Shown piece after piece: positions 20,895 to 29,028 of a stretch of 64,000 bases of DNA. Every line of letters starts with the position of its first letter. Positions within the stretch are counted from its first letter, which is position 1. Under the pieces are notes generated by a model that was not told the origin of the DNA, made no database searches, and worked only from the letters and a program-made list of their open reading frames with translations. The position numbers and the translations under genes were made by a program. Source of the DNA: Planococcus ruber (GTDB lineage Bacteria > Bacillota > Bacilli > Bacillales_A > Planococcaceae). The stretch lies in NCBI RefSeq assembly GCF_022819085.1, contig NZ_JALHAG010000001.1, forward strand, positions 81,102-145,101, written 5' to 3'.

Positions 20895-21832
20895 TGGCAG
20901 AAAAATTACTTGAAATCAAAGAGTTAAAACAGCATTTTAATGTAGGCAAACCCAATGAAGTAAAAGCGGTAGACGGCATCAGCTTCGATATTTATCGCGG
21001 TGAGACACTTGGATTGGTAGGGGAATCCGGTTGTGGGAAATCTACAACTGGCCGCTCGATCATCCGATTGTACGATGCAACTTCAGGCGACGTTTTTTAT
21101 GAAGGCGAAAACGTACACGGCAAGAAATCCAAGAAAGATTTGAAAAAGTTCAATCGCAAAATGCAGATGATTTTCCAGGATCCTTATGCTTCCTTGAATC
21201 CTCGTATGAAAGTCATGGACATTATAGCTGAAGGCATTGATATTCACGGCCTGGCTAAAAATGCAGCAGACCGCAAGAAAATGGTTTTTGATTTGCTCGA
21301 AACAGTTGGATTGAACAAAGAGCACGCGAACCGTTACCCACATGAATTTTCAGGTGGACAGCGCCAGCGTTTAGGAATCGCCCGCGCACTGGCGGTAGAA
21401 CCGGATTTTATCATTGCCGATGAACCGATTTCTGCCCTGGACGTTTCTATCCAGGCGCAAGTGGTTAACTTGTTGAAAGAATTGCAAGAAGAAAAAGGGT
21501 TAACGTATTTGTTTATCGCCCACGATCTGTCGATGGTTAAATACATTTCAGACCGTATCGGCGTTATGTATTTCGGTAAAATGGTTGAGTTGGCTCCAGC
21601 AGAAGATTTATATAACAATCCAATGCATCCTTATACTCAATCTTTGCTTTCAGCCATTCCGCTTCCAGATCCGAATTATGAGCGCAACCGGGTCCGTAAA
21701 TCCTACGACCCTGCTATCCATAATTACACAGAGAAAGACGATGTGAAGATGAGAGAAATCACCCCTGGGCATTTTGTACAATGTTCAGAAAGCGAATTCC
21801 AGTCCTTGAAAGCATCTGCTGCGGTAAAATAA
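20894..21832 (+). CDS. oppF: Oligopeptide ABC transporter ATPase OppF
   Basis: A 312-residue ATPase with Walker A GESGCGKS near residue 43, signature [15 protein letters not shown], Walker B FIIADEPISALD and switch FIAHDLS. The C terminus, HFVQCSES, retains a single cysteine and no full cluster, in step with OppD. ATG 20894 ([11 protein letters not shown]) is chosen over a TTG one codon upstream. Last gene of the opp operon. Confidence 0.93.
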   Translation: MAEKLLEIKELKQHFNVGKPNEVKAVDGISFDIYRGETLGLVGESGCGKSTTGRSIIRLYDATSGDVFYEGENVHGKKSKKDLKKFNRKMQMIFQDPYASLNPRMKVMDIIAEGIDIHGLAKNAADRKKMVFDLLETVGLNKEHANRYPHEFSGGQRQRLGIARALAVEPDFIIADEPISALDVSIQAQVVNLLKELQEEKGLTYLFIAHDLSMVKYISDRIGVMYFGKMVELAPAEDLYNNPMHPYTQSLLSAIPLPDPNYERNRVRKSYDPAIHNYTEKDDVKMREITPGHFVQCSESEFQSLKASAAVK

Positions 21833-21839
21833 TATAAAG

Positions 21840-21880
21840 TAAACGATGATTCCATACTTTGGAATCATCGTTTTTTTCTT
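21840..21880 (+). terminator. Terminator of the opp operon
   Basis: A 14-bp stem (AAACGATGATTCCA at 21841-21854 with its complement ending near 21873) followed by seven T. Confidence 0.92.
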
Positions 21881-21930
21881 TCAATTTATTGAAATAATGA
21901 TAAAATTAAACTACAACAGGGAGAGGGTGC

Positions 21931-23151
21931 ATGGCAACAATGAAATGGACAAAATTAACAATTACTAGCGCACTGATGCTAAGCACATTGGCATCCACTA
22001 CAGTTATGGCGGCTGAAGATAAAGAGGCAGCTCCTGACTTTACAACACGTACATATCATTCACTAGAAGTGAATGAAGAAATTTTAGCTACTTCACAATT
22101 ATTTAAATACGATTCCGGACTGACTTTTGAATATCCTGATGCAGTAAGAGGCATTTTTGTAACGGGGCATTCTGCTGGGGGCGAGCGTTTTGAGAAGCTG
22201 GTTGATTTAATCGATACAACGGACCTAAACGCCATGGTAATCGATTTTAAAGAAGATATGGGTTATCTGACTTACAAGCCGGAAGAAGGATCACCGCTGG
22301 CGAAATTGGGCATTGGACAGCCTTTTATAAAAGATCCGCGGGCAGTACTGGAAAGAATGGAAGAAAAAAAGATTTACCCAATTGCACGAGTGGTTGTCTT
22401 TAAAGATTCGGAATTGGCAAATGCTAAACCCGAGCTTTCATTTGTCGAAGGCAATGGAATATGGAAGAACGGGAGAGGCGAGTCGTTCGTCAATCCATTT
22501 TTGAAAGAAGTCTGGGACTATAATGTCCAAATTGCAATCGAAGCGGCGAAGCTTGGGTTTAAGGAAATCCAGTTTGATTATGTGAGATTTCCTGAAGGGT
22601 TTGAAAAACGTGCAGACACGCTTCAATATTCAATGGGTGAATATGCAGACTCTGATTTAGATCCTGTTCAAAGACGAGTAGAAGCTGTCACAGATTTTGT
22701 AGCCTATGCCAGAGAACAGCTTAAACCGTATGATGTAGAAGTTTCGGTGGACATCTTCGGCTATTCAGCGACACTTCCGGAAGCGCCTGGAATTGGACAG
22801 AACTTCTCTCGAATTTCTGAGAACGTGGACGTCATTTCTTCTATGATCTATCCAAGCCACTGGACTTCTTATTTTGGCATTGCGAAACCCGATTTGGAGC
22901 CTTATAAGCTAGTTTCTGAATATGCAAAAGTGGAAAACAAAAAACTGGGCGAATTGAAAGATCCACCGGTATCGCGTCCATGGCTTCAAGACTTTACCGC
23001 TTCCTATTTAGGGGCAGGAAATTACTTGAACTACGGGAAAGCGGAAGTGGAAGCCCAGATCAAAGCCTTGCATGATAATGGCATTGACGAATACCTTCTA
23101 TGGAATGCCGGCAATAGTTATTCACCCGGCGTGGATTATACACCTGAATAA
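21931..23151 (+). CDS. Secreted putative glycoside hydrolase (DUF4015 family)
   Basis: A 406-residue exported protein. The signal peptide covers about residues 1-28 (hydrophobic LTITSALMLSTLAS, cleavage after VMA). The mature part fits the DUF4015 putative glycoside hydrolase family, a TIM-barrel fold: VIDFKEDMGYLTY, an ARVVVFKD strand, IQFDYVRFPEG with catalytic-type acidic residues, VSVDIFGYSA, and MIYPSHW. The C terminus LLWNAGNSYSPGVDYTPE ends the barrel. AGGGAGAGGG at 21918-21927 supports the start. It stands alone between terminators. The substrate is unknown; a cell-wall or exopolysaccharide polymer is likely. Confidence 0.85.
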   Translation: MATMKWTKLTITSALMLSTLASTTVMAAEDKEAAPDFTTRTYHSLEVNEEILATSQLFKYDSGLTFEYPDAVRGIFVTGHSAGGERFEKLVDLIDTTDLNAMVIDFKEDMGYLTYKPEEGSPLAKLGIGQPFIKDPRAVLERMEEKKIYPIARVVVFKDSELANAKPELSFVEGNGIWKNGRGESFVNPFLKEVWDYNVQIAIEAAKLGFKEIQFDYVRFPEGFEKRADTLQYSMGEYADSDLDPVQRRVEAVTDFVAYAREQLKPYDVEVSVDIFGYSATLPEAPGIGQNFSRISENVDVISSMIYPSHWTSYFGIAKPDLEPYKLVSEYAKVENKKLGELKDPPVSRPWLQDFTASYLGAGNYLNYGKAEVEAQIKALHDNGIDEYLLWNAGNSYSPGVDYTPE

Positions 23152-23167
23152 TGGAGCAGCATGATGC

Positions 23168-23210
23168 AGCCGCAAGAGGAAAAGCGCCAAATTCCTCTTG
23201 CGGCTTTTTA
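23168..23210 (+). terminator. Terminator after the DUF4015 gene
   Basis: A perfect 13-bp stem (GCCGCAAGAGGAA at 23169-23181 with 23192-23204) runs into TTTTT. Confidence 0.9.
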
Positions 23211-23254
23211 GTGAATAAGAAAAATAAAAGCTTCCGGACTTTTTCTCAAGCAGA

Positions 23255-23280
23255 CGAAACTATTTAAAAGGTGAAACGTA
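23255..23280 (+). promoter_or_regulatory. Candidate ECF-sigma promoter upstream of spx
   Basis: CGAAAC (23255-23260), 16 bases, then CGTA (23277-23280) fits the extracytoplasmic-function sigma pattern (tGAAAC-N16-CGTA/C; SigM or SigW type). In B. subtilis the spx region has a SigM promoter. This is a pattern match only. Confidence 0.5.
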
Positions 23281-23347
23281 CTATAAAGAGAAGACTTTAT
23301 TTTCAAATCTTCACTTGTAATTGAGAATAAATTTTTTTCACAATAGG

Positions 23348-23373
23348 GTTTAATAGGGACAGGATGCGGGTAT
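23348..23373 (+). promoter_or_regulatory. Candidate SigB promoter upstream of spx
   Basis: GTTTAA (23348-23353), a 14-base spacer and GGGTAT (23368-23373) fit the general-stress SigB consensus GTTTAA-N12-15-GGGWAW exactly. A SigB promoter is also known in the B. subtilis yjbC-spx region. Confidence 0.65.
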
Positions 23374-23464
23374 TTTTAATAATATGTACGAGAGAATGAA
23401 GCCGTGAAATTATAACGATAATGTGACAAACTCTACAAAAATAATAGTTTTTTTGTCTAAGGTA

Positions 23465-23526
23465 TGTTCAATTGAAAGCTAATATTGTATAATGAATGTA
23501 GAGCTTCTATATTATAGTGATTCTAA
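23465..23526 (+). promoter_or_regulatory. SigA promoter and PerR-like box of spx
   Basis: A -10 TATAAT (23488-23493) with a weak -35 TGTTCA (23465-23470, 17-base spacer) is followed by TTATAGTGATTCTAA (23512-23526), two mismatches from the PerR box TTATAATNATTATAA. In B. subtilis the proximal spx promoter is repressed by PerR and YodB, so a peroxide-responsive operator in the leader is plausible. Confidence 0.55.
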
Positions 23527-23579
23527 TTTAATAAATTTCTAATATGATTTAACTTGAATCCGAAAGGAAGTGTTCCACT

Positions 23580-23978
23580 ATGATGGTAACTCTATTTACT
23601 TCTCCAAGCTGTACGTCTTGCCGGAAAGCAAAAGCGTGGCTAGAAGAACATGAAATTCCATATACTGAACGCAATATATTTTCTGAGCCGTTAACAATCA
23701 GCGAGATCAAAGAAATCTTGCGCATGACAGAAGACGGTACAGATGAAATAATTTCGACTCGCTCGAAGATTTTCCAAAAATTAAATGTTGATGTCGAGAG
23801 CCTGCCTCTACAACGCTTATATGAGTTAATCCAAGAACATCCAGGATTGTTGCGCCGTCCGATTATCATGGACGAAAAACGTCTCCAGGTTGGATACAAT
23901 GAAGACGAAATTCGCCGTTTCCTTCCGCGCAAAGTTCGTGCTTACCAATTGCTCGAAGCGCAGCGTATGGTGAACTAA
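23580..23978 (+). CDS. spx: Transcriptional regulator Spx
   Basis: Spx binds the RNA polymerase alpha C-terminal domain and redirects transcription during disulfide stress. The protein is nearly the same as B. subtilis Spx and has the redox switch CTSC (Cys10-Cys13 counting from the second Met), the RSKIFQKLN helix and the RRPII segment with the conserved arginine. At 132 residues it has family length. ATG codons occur at 23580 and 23583; AAAGGAAG at 23563-23570 slightly favours the first. Levels are set by ClpXP with the adaptor SpxH, encoded at 28231. The 428-base upstream region carries several promoter-like elements. Confidence 0.97.
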   Translation: MMVTLFTSPSCTSCRKAKAWLEEHEIPYTERNIFSEPLTISEIKEILRMTEDGTDEIISTRSKIFQKLNVDVESLPLQRLYELIQEHPGLLRRPIIMDEKRLQVGYNEDEIRRFLPRKVRAYQLLEAQRMVN

Positions 23979-23987
23979 AAAAGCTAC

Positions 23988-24042
23988 GTAAGCTGTCCAG
24001 TCTTTATGAACTTTCATAAGGAAATTATGGACAGCTTTTCTT
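23988..24042 (+). terminator. Terminator after spx
   Basis: AAGCTGTCCA (23991-24000) pairs with TGGACAGCTT (24028-24037) around an inner TTATGAA/TTCATAA stem, then TTTCTTT follows. The spacer on to mecA (about 190 bases) holds a TATACT -10-like element at 24149-24154 and nothing else clear. Confidence 0.82.
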
Positions 24043-24227
24043 TATCTAAAATAGTTGCATAATTTGGTGAAATAATCTAGACTCGTATGTACTTAAGAGT
24101 TCCTGAATGATTCAGGCAGAAACTTTTTCTTCTCTTAGGAAACACGATATACTAGTACTAGTAAGATAAGACAAGCACGGCATAGAAGGACGATCCTCTT
24201 AGTCCATTTCGAAAGGAGAGGTGTAAA

Positions 24228-24884
24228 ATGGAAATCGAAAGAATCAATGACAATACAGTTAAATTTTACATTTCCTATCTCGACGTTGAAGAACGGGGTT
24301 TTAGCCGTGATGAAATATGGTTTAACAGAGATAAAAGTGAAGAGCTTTTTTGGGAAATGATGGATGAAGTGAATGAAGAGGCCGACTTTATAATGGAAGG
24401 GCCTTTATGGATCCAAGTCCAGGCGATGGATAAAGGACTTGAAGTGACGGTTACCCGTGCACAATTAACGAAAGACGGGCAGAAGATCGATATGCCTGAT
24501 GATATAGAAGAACGCCGTAAAATGTTTTCAAGCGATGATGCCAACACAGCTGATTTCGATGAATTCGAACCGGTTTTTGATGAACCGGATGTGAAAAAAC
24601 TTGAATTTACTTTTGCTTTCAACGAAGTAGACGAGTTGTTGCCAATTGCACGGCGCTTAATGTATGTGCCGATTGAATCTGCCTTGTATCATTTCGAAAA
24701 CAAATACTACTTGCATGTGAGCTTTGACGATCTGCTTCATTCTGAAGACGATGTCAAAGACAATACAAGCATCATTTCCGAATACCTACAAAGTTCACCT
24801 CTAACAATTCACCGGTTAGAGGAATATGGCAAAGAGATCTTTAAACAAGATGCTTTGTCGAACGTTCTCTATTATTTCGGATAA
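24228..24884 (+). CDS. mecA: Adaptor protein MecA
   Basis: MecA delivers ComK, Spx-like and other clients to the ClpC-ClpP protease and helps assemble the ClpC hexamer. The 218-residue protein has the N-terminal substrate-binding domain (MEIERINDNTVKFYISYLD with EERGF), an acidic, disordered middle (about 95-125), and the C-terminal ClpC-binding domain. AAAGGAGAGG precedes the ATG. Position between spx and coiA agrees with B. subtilis, although the TerC-like yjbE found there is missing here. Confidence 0.95.
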   Translation: MEIERINDNTVKFYISYLDVEERGFSRDEIWFNRDKSEELFWEMMDEVNEEADFIMEGPLWIQVQAMDKGLEVTVTRAQLTKDGQKIDMPDDIEERRKMFSSDDANTADFDEFEPVFDEPDVKKLEFTFAFNEVDELLPIARRLMYVPIESALYHFENKYYLHVSFDDLLHSEDDVKDNTSIISEYLQSSPLTIHRLEEYGKEIFKQDALSNVLYYFG

Positions 24885-24910
24885 AATCCCCTTTCGAGGG
24901 GATTTTTTTA
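24883..24910 (+). terminator. Terminator after mecA
   Basis: A short GC-rich stem (AATCCCC with GGGGATT, TTTCGA loop) with a run of seven T begins at the mecA stop codon. Confidence 0.85.
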
Positions 24911-24949
24911 TTGCTTATATTCGGGAATATTCTTACAATTGAGTGGGAG

Positions 24950-26041
24950 GTGTTTTCGATATTAATCGCATCATTAGCCGATCGATCCATCATTAATCTT
25001 TCACACATTCATCAAAAGGAAAGTCTTCTGGCTCTTCGGGAAAAAGAACGGTTCTATTGTTCCCGGTGCCATACACCAGTCGTCTTAAAAGTCGGCGACA
25101 TAAAAATCCCCCATTTTGCCCATAAAACGCTTTCAGGTTGTGACTACTCCCATGAACCTGAATCTTCCTTGCATCTTCACGGTAAACTTTCACTCCTTCA
25201 ATTCTTCCAAAACCGACAATTACAATGTGAACTTGAAAAATTCTTGCCGGCTATTCGCCAACGGGCAGACTTGCTCGTAGAAGGGCGAACAGCGATCGAA
25301 TTCCAATGCAGTACGATTCCCCAAAAAGATGTGGTTCATCGGACAGAAGGCTATATGCAGCTTGGAATTGAGCCTATCTGGATTGGCGGCTTGGATGATC
25401 CCCCTAATGAATCCATCCAAATAATCCGGCTGAAAACCTATGAAACCGAATTGTTTCAGCACAAGGGCCAAAATCCATATTTGCTGGCTTTTTGCCCTAG
25501 CGAGAATCGCTTTTATTATTATTCAAATTTGTTTTATGTGAGCGGCAGCCGAAGAATTGGCAAAGTGAAATCTTTGGATGCTTCACGCCAATCGTTTCCA
25601 TTTGCTGTACCAAAGCGCCTGAGTAAAGAAGAATTCGCACAGGTTTGTGGACTATTCTCCAAAACTCGGCAGCAATTCATTCAAAGCCAGCTGTTTGCAA
25701 AGAACCGGATGCAAAATCTTTTTTGGCGTGCCTGCTATACGCTCCAGCTGGATATGAAAAAGCTACCGATTTCCATTGGACATCCGTTTATCGGTGCAGA
25801 AATCTTTCCGCAGCATGCCGTCTTGTGGCAGTTGCTTGCCGTTGAAGCGTTCAACGGGCAGATTTCAATGGCAAAGCTAATTGAAAGCGGCAAACTTGTA
25901 TTGGCAGATCCGGGCCATTTTGAGAAAGCGGTAGCCTTGCTGGAACAATACTTGGAGCTTTTCGTTATTTTGGCGAGCCAGCCAGATAACTTTACAATGA
26001 TGTATGAGCTTTTATATGATTACTATTGCAATAGCGTATGA
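24950..26041 (+). CDS. coiA: Competence protein CoiA (start codon uncertain)
   Basis: CoiA is a competence-induced protein for recombination of incoming DNA, with a nuclease-like core. Visible are the zinc-type motif YCSRCHTPVVLK with PHFAHK, then the nuclease-like E-x-Q segment RADLLVEGRTAIEFQCSTIP and a helical C-terminal half. About 360 residues is normal. There is no ATG in a plausible place. GTG 24950 is listed as the conservative start, but the ribosome site GGGAGGTG (24945-24952) overlaps it. ATA at 24959 is spaced ideally and aligns with the family N terminus. A TTG at 24911 lies in the mecA terminator. The 3' end lies 59 bases before the pepF start. Confidence 0.85.
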   Translation: MFSILIASLADRSIINLSHIHQKESLLALREKERFYCSRCHTPVVLKVGDIKIPHFAHKTLSGCDYSHEPESSLHLHGKLSLLQFFQNRQLQCELEKFLPAIRQRADLLVEGRTAIEFQCSTIPQKDVVHRTEGYMQLGIEPIWIGGLDDPPNESIQIIRLKTYETELFQHKGQNPYLLAFCPSENRFYYYSNLFYVSGSRRIGKVKSLDASRQSFPFAVPKRLSKEEFAQVCGLFSKTRQQFIQSQLFAKNRMQNLFWRACYTLQLDMKKLPISIGHPFIGAEIFPQHAVLWQLLAVEAFNGQISMAKLIESGKLVLADPGHFEKAVALLEQYLELFVILASQPDNFTMMYELLYDYYCNSV

Positions 26042-26100
26042 AAATTGAGAAAATAAGCTATAGTTCGACTCCCGAAAGAGCGGGAAAAGGAGGAAATGGA

Positions 26101-27909
26101 ATGGCTGAAAAATTATTGCTCAGAGATGAAGTACCTGCAGAACTTACATGGAAACTGGAAGATATATTTGAAACCAATGAAGCGTGGGAACAAGAATTTA
26201 AAGAAGTGGCGGAACTCGCGGAGAAATCCGAATCCTATCAAGGAAAATTGAAAGACGGGGCAAACGCTTTGTACGAAGTGCTGGTGTATAAAGATGAATT
26301 GATCCAGCGCCTGCAGCGCCTATACACGTTTTCGCATATGCGTTATGACCAGGACACGACCAATTCAACCTATCAGGCAATGGACAGCCGCATTAAAGCA
26401 TTTTATGCAAAAGTGGCGACCGGCTTGTCATTCTTGACTCCGGAAATTTTGGCAATCGAAGAATCGACGTTAGCGTCATTCATTGAAGAACATGACGGGT
26501 TAAAATTATACAAACATGCCCTCGAGGAATTGAATAATATGCGTCCGCACGTGTTGCCTGCTGAACAAGAGGCCTTGCTTGCGCAAATGTCCGAAGTGGC
26601 AAACTCTTCTTCTGAAACGTTCAGCATGCTGAACAATGCAGATTTGGAATTTCCGGAGATCGAAAATGAAAAAGGCGAAAAAGTGCAGATTACTCACGGA
26701 AACTATTCGAATTTCCTAGAAGGCACTGACCGCCGAGTCCGCGAAGAAGCATTTAAAGCGGTATATGCGACTTATGGCAAATACCGCAATACTTTTGCTT
26801 CCACCTTATCAGGAAATATTAAGCGCGATAACGTAAATGCACGCATCCGCAAATACGAATCCGCTCGCCAGTCCGCTTTGTCTGACGACCATATTCCGGA
26901 AAGCGTTTATGATAATTTGGTAGAGACGGTCAATAAGAACCTCCATCTGCTGCACCGATATGTGAAATTGCGCAAAGAAGTTCTGGGGCTTGACGAAGTT
27001 CATATGTGGGACATGTACACGCCGCTTGTTAAAGAAGTGAAAATGGAGATCCCCTATGAAAAAGCGACAGAAATCATGCTTAAAGGCCTGGAAGCGCTAG
27101 GTGAGGAATATACCGGCATTGTGAAGCACGGCATTGAAAACCGCTGGGTAGACGTCAAAGAGAACAAAGGGAAGCGGAGCGGAGCCTACTCGTCAGGTGC
27201 TTACGGCACAAACCCGTATATTTTGATGAACTGGCAAAACAACGTCAATAATCTTTACACCTTGGCACATGAGTTCGGGCATAGTGTGCACAGCTACTAC
27301 ACGCGTTCAAACCAACCGTACGTCTACGGCGATTATTCGATTTTCGTCGCTGAAGTAGCTTCGACGACGAATGAAGCCTTATTGAATGAATACATGGTGC
27401 GGACTACTGAGGACGACCAGGAAAGAATGTATTTGTTGAATTACTGGTTGGATGGGTTCCGCGGCACCGTCTTCCGCCAAACGATGTTTGCAGAGTTCGA
27501 GCATTTGATCCATAAGATGAACCAGGACGGAGAAGCTTTGACGGCTGACCGCTTGACCGAAGTTTATTACGATTTGAATAAGAAATACTTCGGGGAAGAC
27601 GCGGCAATCGACGAAGAAATCGGTTTGGAATGGACGCGGATTCCACATTTCTACTATAACTATTACGTCTTCCAATACGCTACAGGATTCAGTGCAGCGA
27701 CTGCTCTCAGCAAAGGCATTTTAGAAGAAGGGCAGCCGGCAGTTGAACGGTACATCGACGAGTTCTTAAAAGCAGGAAGCTCGGATTATCCGATCGAAGT
27801 GCTGAAAAAAGCGGGCGTCGACATGACATCGCCTGAACCGGTGGAAGAAGCTTGCAAAGTTTTTGAACAAAAACTCAACGAACTGGAAAAATTGTTGCTG
27901 AATAAATAA
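26101..27909 (+). CDS. pepF: Oligoendopeptidase F (M3 family)
   Basis: A cytoplasmic zinc metallopeptidase of 602 residues that cuts oligopeptides of roughly 7-17 residues. The zinc motif HEFGHSVHS sits at residues 390-398, with the further family glutamate in VAEVASTTNEALL. The N-terminal half is the helical lid domain. ATG 26101 follows AAAAGGAGG; the open frame to 26038 adds residues that overlap coiA and are not conserved. Peptides brought in by App and Opp are likely substrates. Confidence 0.95.
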   Translation: MAEKLLLRDEVPAELTWKLEDIFETNEAWEQEFKEVAELAEKSESYQGKLKDGANALYEVLVYKDELIQRLQRLYTFSHMRYDQDTTNSTYQAMDSRIKAFYAKVATGLSFLTPEILAIEESTLASFIEEHDGLKLYKHALEELNNMRPHVLPAEQEALLAQMSEVANSSSETFSMLNNADLEFPEIENEKGEKVQITHGNYSNFLEGTDRRVREEAFKAVYATYGKYRNTFASTLSGNIKRDNVNARIRKYESARQSALSDDHIPESVYDNLVETVNKNLHLLHRYVKLRKEVLGLDEVHMWDMYTPLVKEVKMEIPYEKATEIMLKGLEALGEEYTGIVKHGIENRWVDVKENKGKRSGAYSSGAYGTNPYILMNWQNNVNNLYTLAHEFGHSVHSYYTRSNQPYVYGDYSIFVAEVASTTNEALLNEYMVRTTEDDQERMYLLNYWLDGFRGTVFRQTMFAEFEHLIHKMNQDGEALTADRLTEVYYDLNKKYFGEDAAIDEEIGLEWTRIPHFYYNYYVFQYATGFSAATALSKGILEEGQPAVERYIDEFLKAGSSDYPIEVLKKAGVDMTSPEPVEEACKVFEQKLNELEKLLLNK

Positions 27910-27912
27910 AAG

Positions 27913-27948
27913 CAAAAGGAGCCGGAGTACCAGCCGGCTTCTTTTTTG
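27913..27948 (+). terminator. Terminator after pepF
   Basis: AAGGAGCCGG pairs with CCGGCTTCTTT and is followed by T-rich sequence. Confidence 0.8.
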
Positions 27949-28006
27949 TATATCAATATAATAAAAAGGGACATTTAAGAATTTATCTTTACAGCAATAT
28001 GACAAA

Positions 28007-28080
28007 TTTGTGAAATCCTTTGTGAATTATTGCATTAACTATTATTCCGTGATAAAGTTAGGTTGTGAAATAAATCACAT
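28007..28080 (+). promoter_or_regulatory. roxS promoter with ResD-like repeats and Rex/Fnr-type palindrome
   Basis: Two direct repeats TTTGTGAA (28007-28014) and TTTGTGAAT (28019-28027) match the ResD/SrrA recognition sequence. The promoter is TTGCAT (28030-28035), 17 bases, TAAAGT (28053-28058). Over the start point is TTGTGAAATAAATCACAT (28063-28080), close to the Rex operator, with an exact TGTGA-N6-TCACA core. ResD and Rex are the known regulators of B. subtilis roxS. Confidence 0.8.
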
Positions 28081-28178
28081 ACAAACATACACCCCTTTGT
28101 TTGAGCGTGAACATTTCTCCCATCCCCTTTGTGTAATACCGAAAGGCGCCTTCCGGACGTGGAAGGCGCCTTTCACTT
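28065..28178 (+). ncRNA. roxS: Small regulatory RNA RoxS/RsaE
   Basis: The 5' part, from GTGAAATAAATCACAT, matches the conserved RsaE/RoxS sequence I recall from Staphylococcus and Bacillus, including the C-rich seed segments CACCCCTTTGTTTG and CTCCCATCCCCTTTG. It ends at a perfect 14-bp GC-rich hairpin (28141-28154 with 28161-28174). The RNA pairs with Shine-Dalgarno regions of metabolic mRNAs (TCA cycle, NADH-producing enzymes) in response to NO and the NADH/NAD ratio. Its location between pepF and yjbH is the known one. A 63-codon open frame over it is not a gene. Confidence 0.92.
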
Positions 28179-28200
28179 TGCCGATTTTTTCACTTAAATA

Positions 28201-28237
28201 GAAAAAATAGCCTTTCGCAGCTGCGAAAGGCTATTTT
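28201..28237 (-). terminator. Terminator of the yjbI-spxH unit
   Basis: A perfect 17-bp palindrome (28204-28220 with 28221-28237) followed by a T-run on the minus strand overlaps the last codons of spxH. Confidence 0.85.
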
Positions 28238-29028
28238 AATGTCCATAAAGTCTGGCCGGGCAAATTGATGCGTTCGAGTTTTTGCTGAAGCAATTGCTTT
28301 TTCAATTCCCGTTCCGCATTTTGCTCCGAAATATTGTAGATGGAAGCAACTTCGCCTGTAGCCATTGTGGAATATTTGATAAATAATTCATCCAAAGAAG
28401 GCGGAGACTGCCGATTTAAATTTTCTTCTCCGGACATTTCTTGAAGAATGGTTTGATAGACATCATATGAATAAAGTCCAGTCACTTTGACACCTTCGTC
28501 TTCAATGCATTCATTGAAGAAAACGACACTCGGCACTTCGTCAATTTCCATTTCCCGTGTGATCTGCAAATCGCATTGGAACGCTTTCGCCGTATTGACT
28601 GAGTGGAAATCCTGCTTGAATTCCTCTAAATCCAATTCAGATTCGCCGGCAATCGAAAGCAAAACGTCATAAGAAGAAACATCTTTTGTCTTCAACAAGA
28701 GATGTTCCTGAAGTTTATGCAAGAATCGGTTGCCTGCTCGTCTCCCTTGAAGTTCAGCAGCCTTCACGGCTACGGAAGCAAGGACAGGATGGGAAAGGTT
28801 CTCGGTATCGATATTCGGTGCTTGGGCCGCATTATTAAGATTAAACAATTTTGTGCTTAAAACGAATCGCATCGAAAAGTATTGGCCGTATTCGATTTGA
28901 AGTTTACGGACGATGGATTGCAGCTCCCAGCATTGCGGGTTTAACGGGTCGAGAAAAATATAAAGTTCCATGGGCTTCGCCGGCTTCGGGAGATCCGGGC
29001 TTTCCTGAGTCAGATCTAATTGATTCAC
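28231..29028 (-). CDS. spxH: ClpXP adaptor SpxH (YjbH), atypical N terminus
   Basis: A DsbA-like thioredoxin-fold protein of 265 residues that presents Spx to ClpXP. The fold is recognisable (LYIFLDPLNPQCWELQ, later AAELQGRRAGNRFLHKLQE and VPSVVFFNE). Compared with B. subtilis YjbH, the N-terminal His/Cys-rich zinc-binding stretch is absent, and the CPEC motif reads NPQC, so the first cysteine is Asn30 and only Cys33 remains. It starts at GTG 29028, overlapping the yjbI stop by four bases. It is partnered functionally with spx at 23580. Confidence 0.9.
   Translation of the reverse strand: MNQLDLTQESPDLPKPAKPMELYIFLDPLNPQCWELQSIVRKLQIEYGQYFSMRFVLSTKLFNLNNAAQAPNIDTENLSHPVLASVAVKAAELQGRRAGNRFLHKLQEHLLLKTKDVSSYDVLLSIAGESELDLEEFKQDFHSVNTAKAFQCDLQITREMEIDEVPSVVFFNECIEDEGVKVTGLYSYDVYQTILQEMSGEENLNRQSPPSLDELFIKYSTMATGEVASIYNISEQNAERELKKQLLQQKLERINLPGQTLWTLK

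Noticed and set aside
28010..28201. 63-codon plus-strand open frame between pepF and spxH
   Set aside because: It lies over the RoxS promoter and RNA, has no ribosome site, and includes the terminator hairpin.
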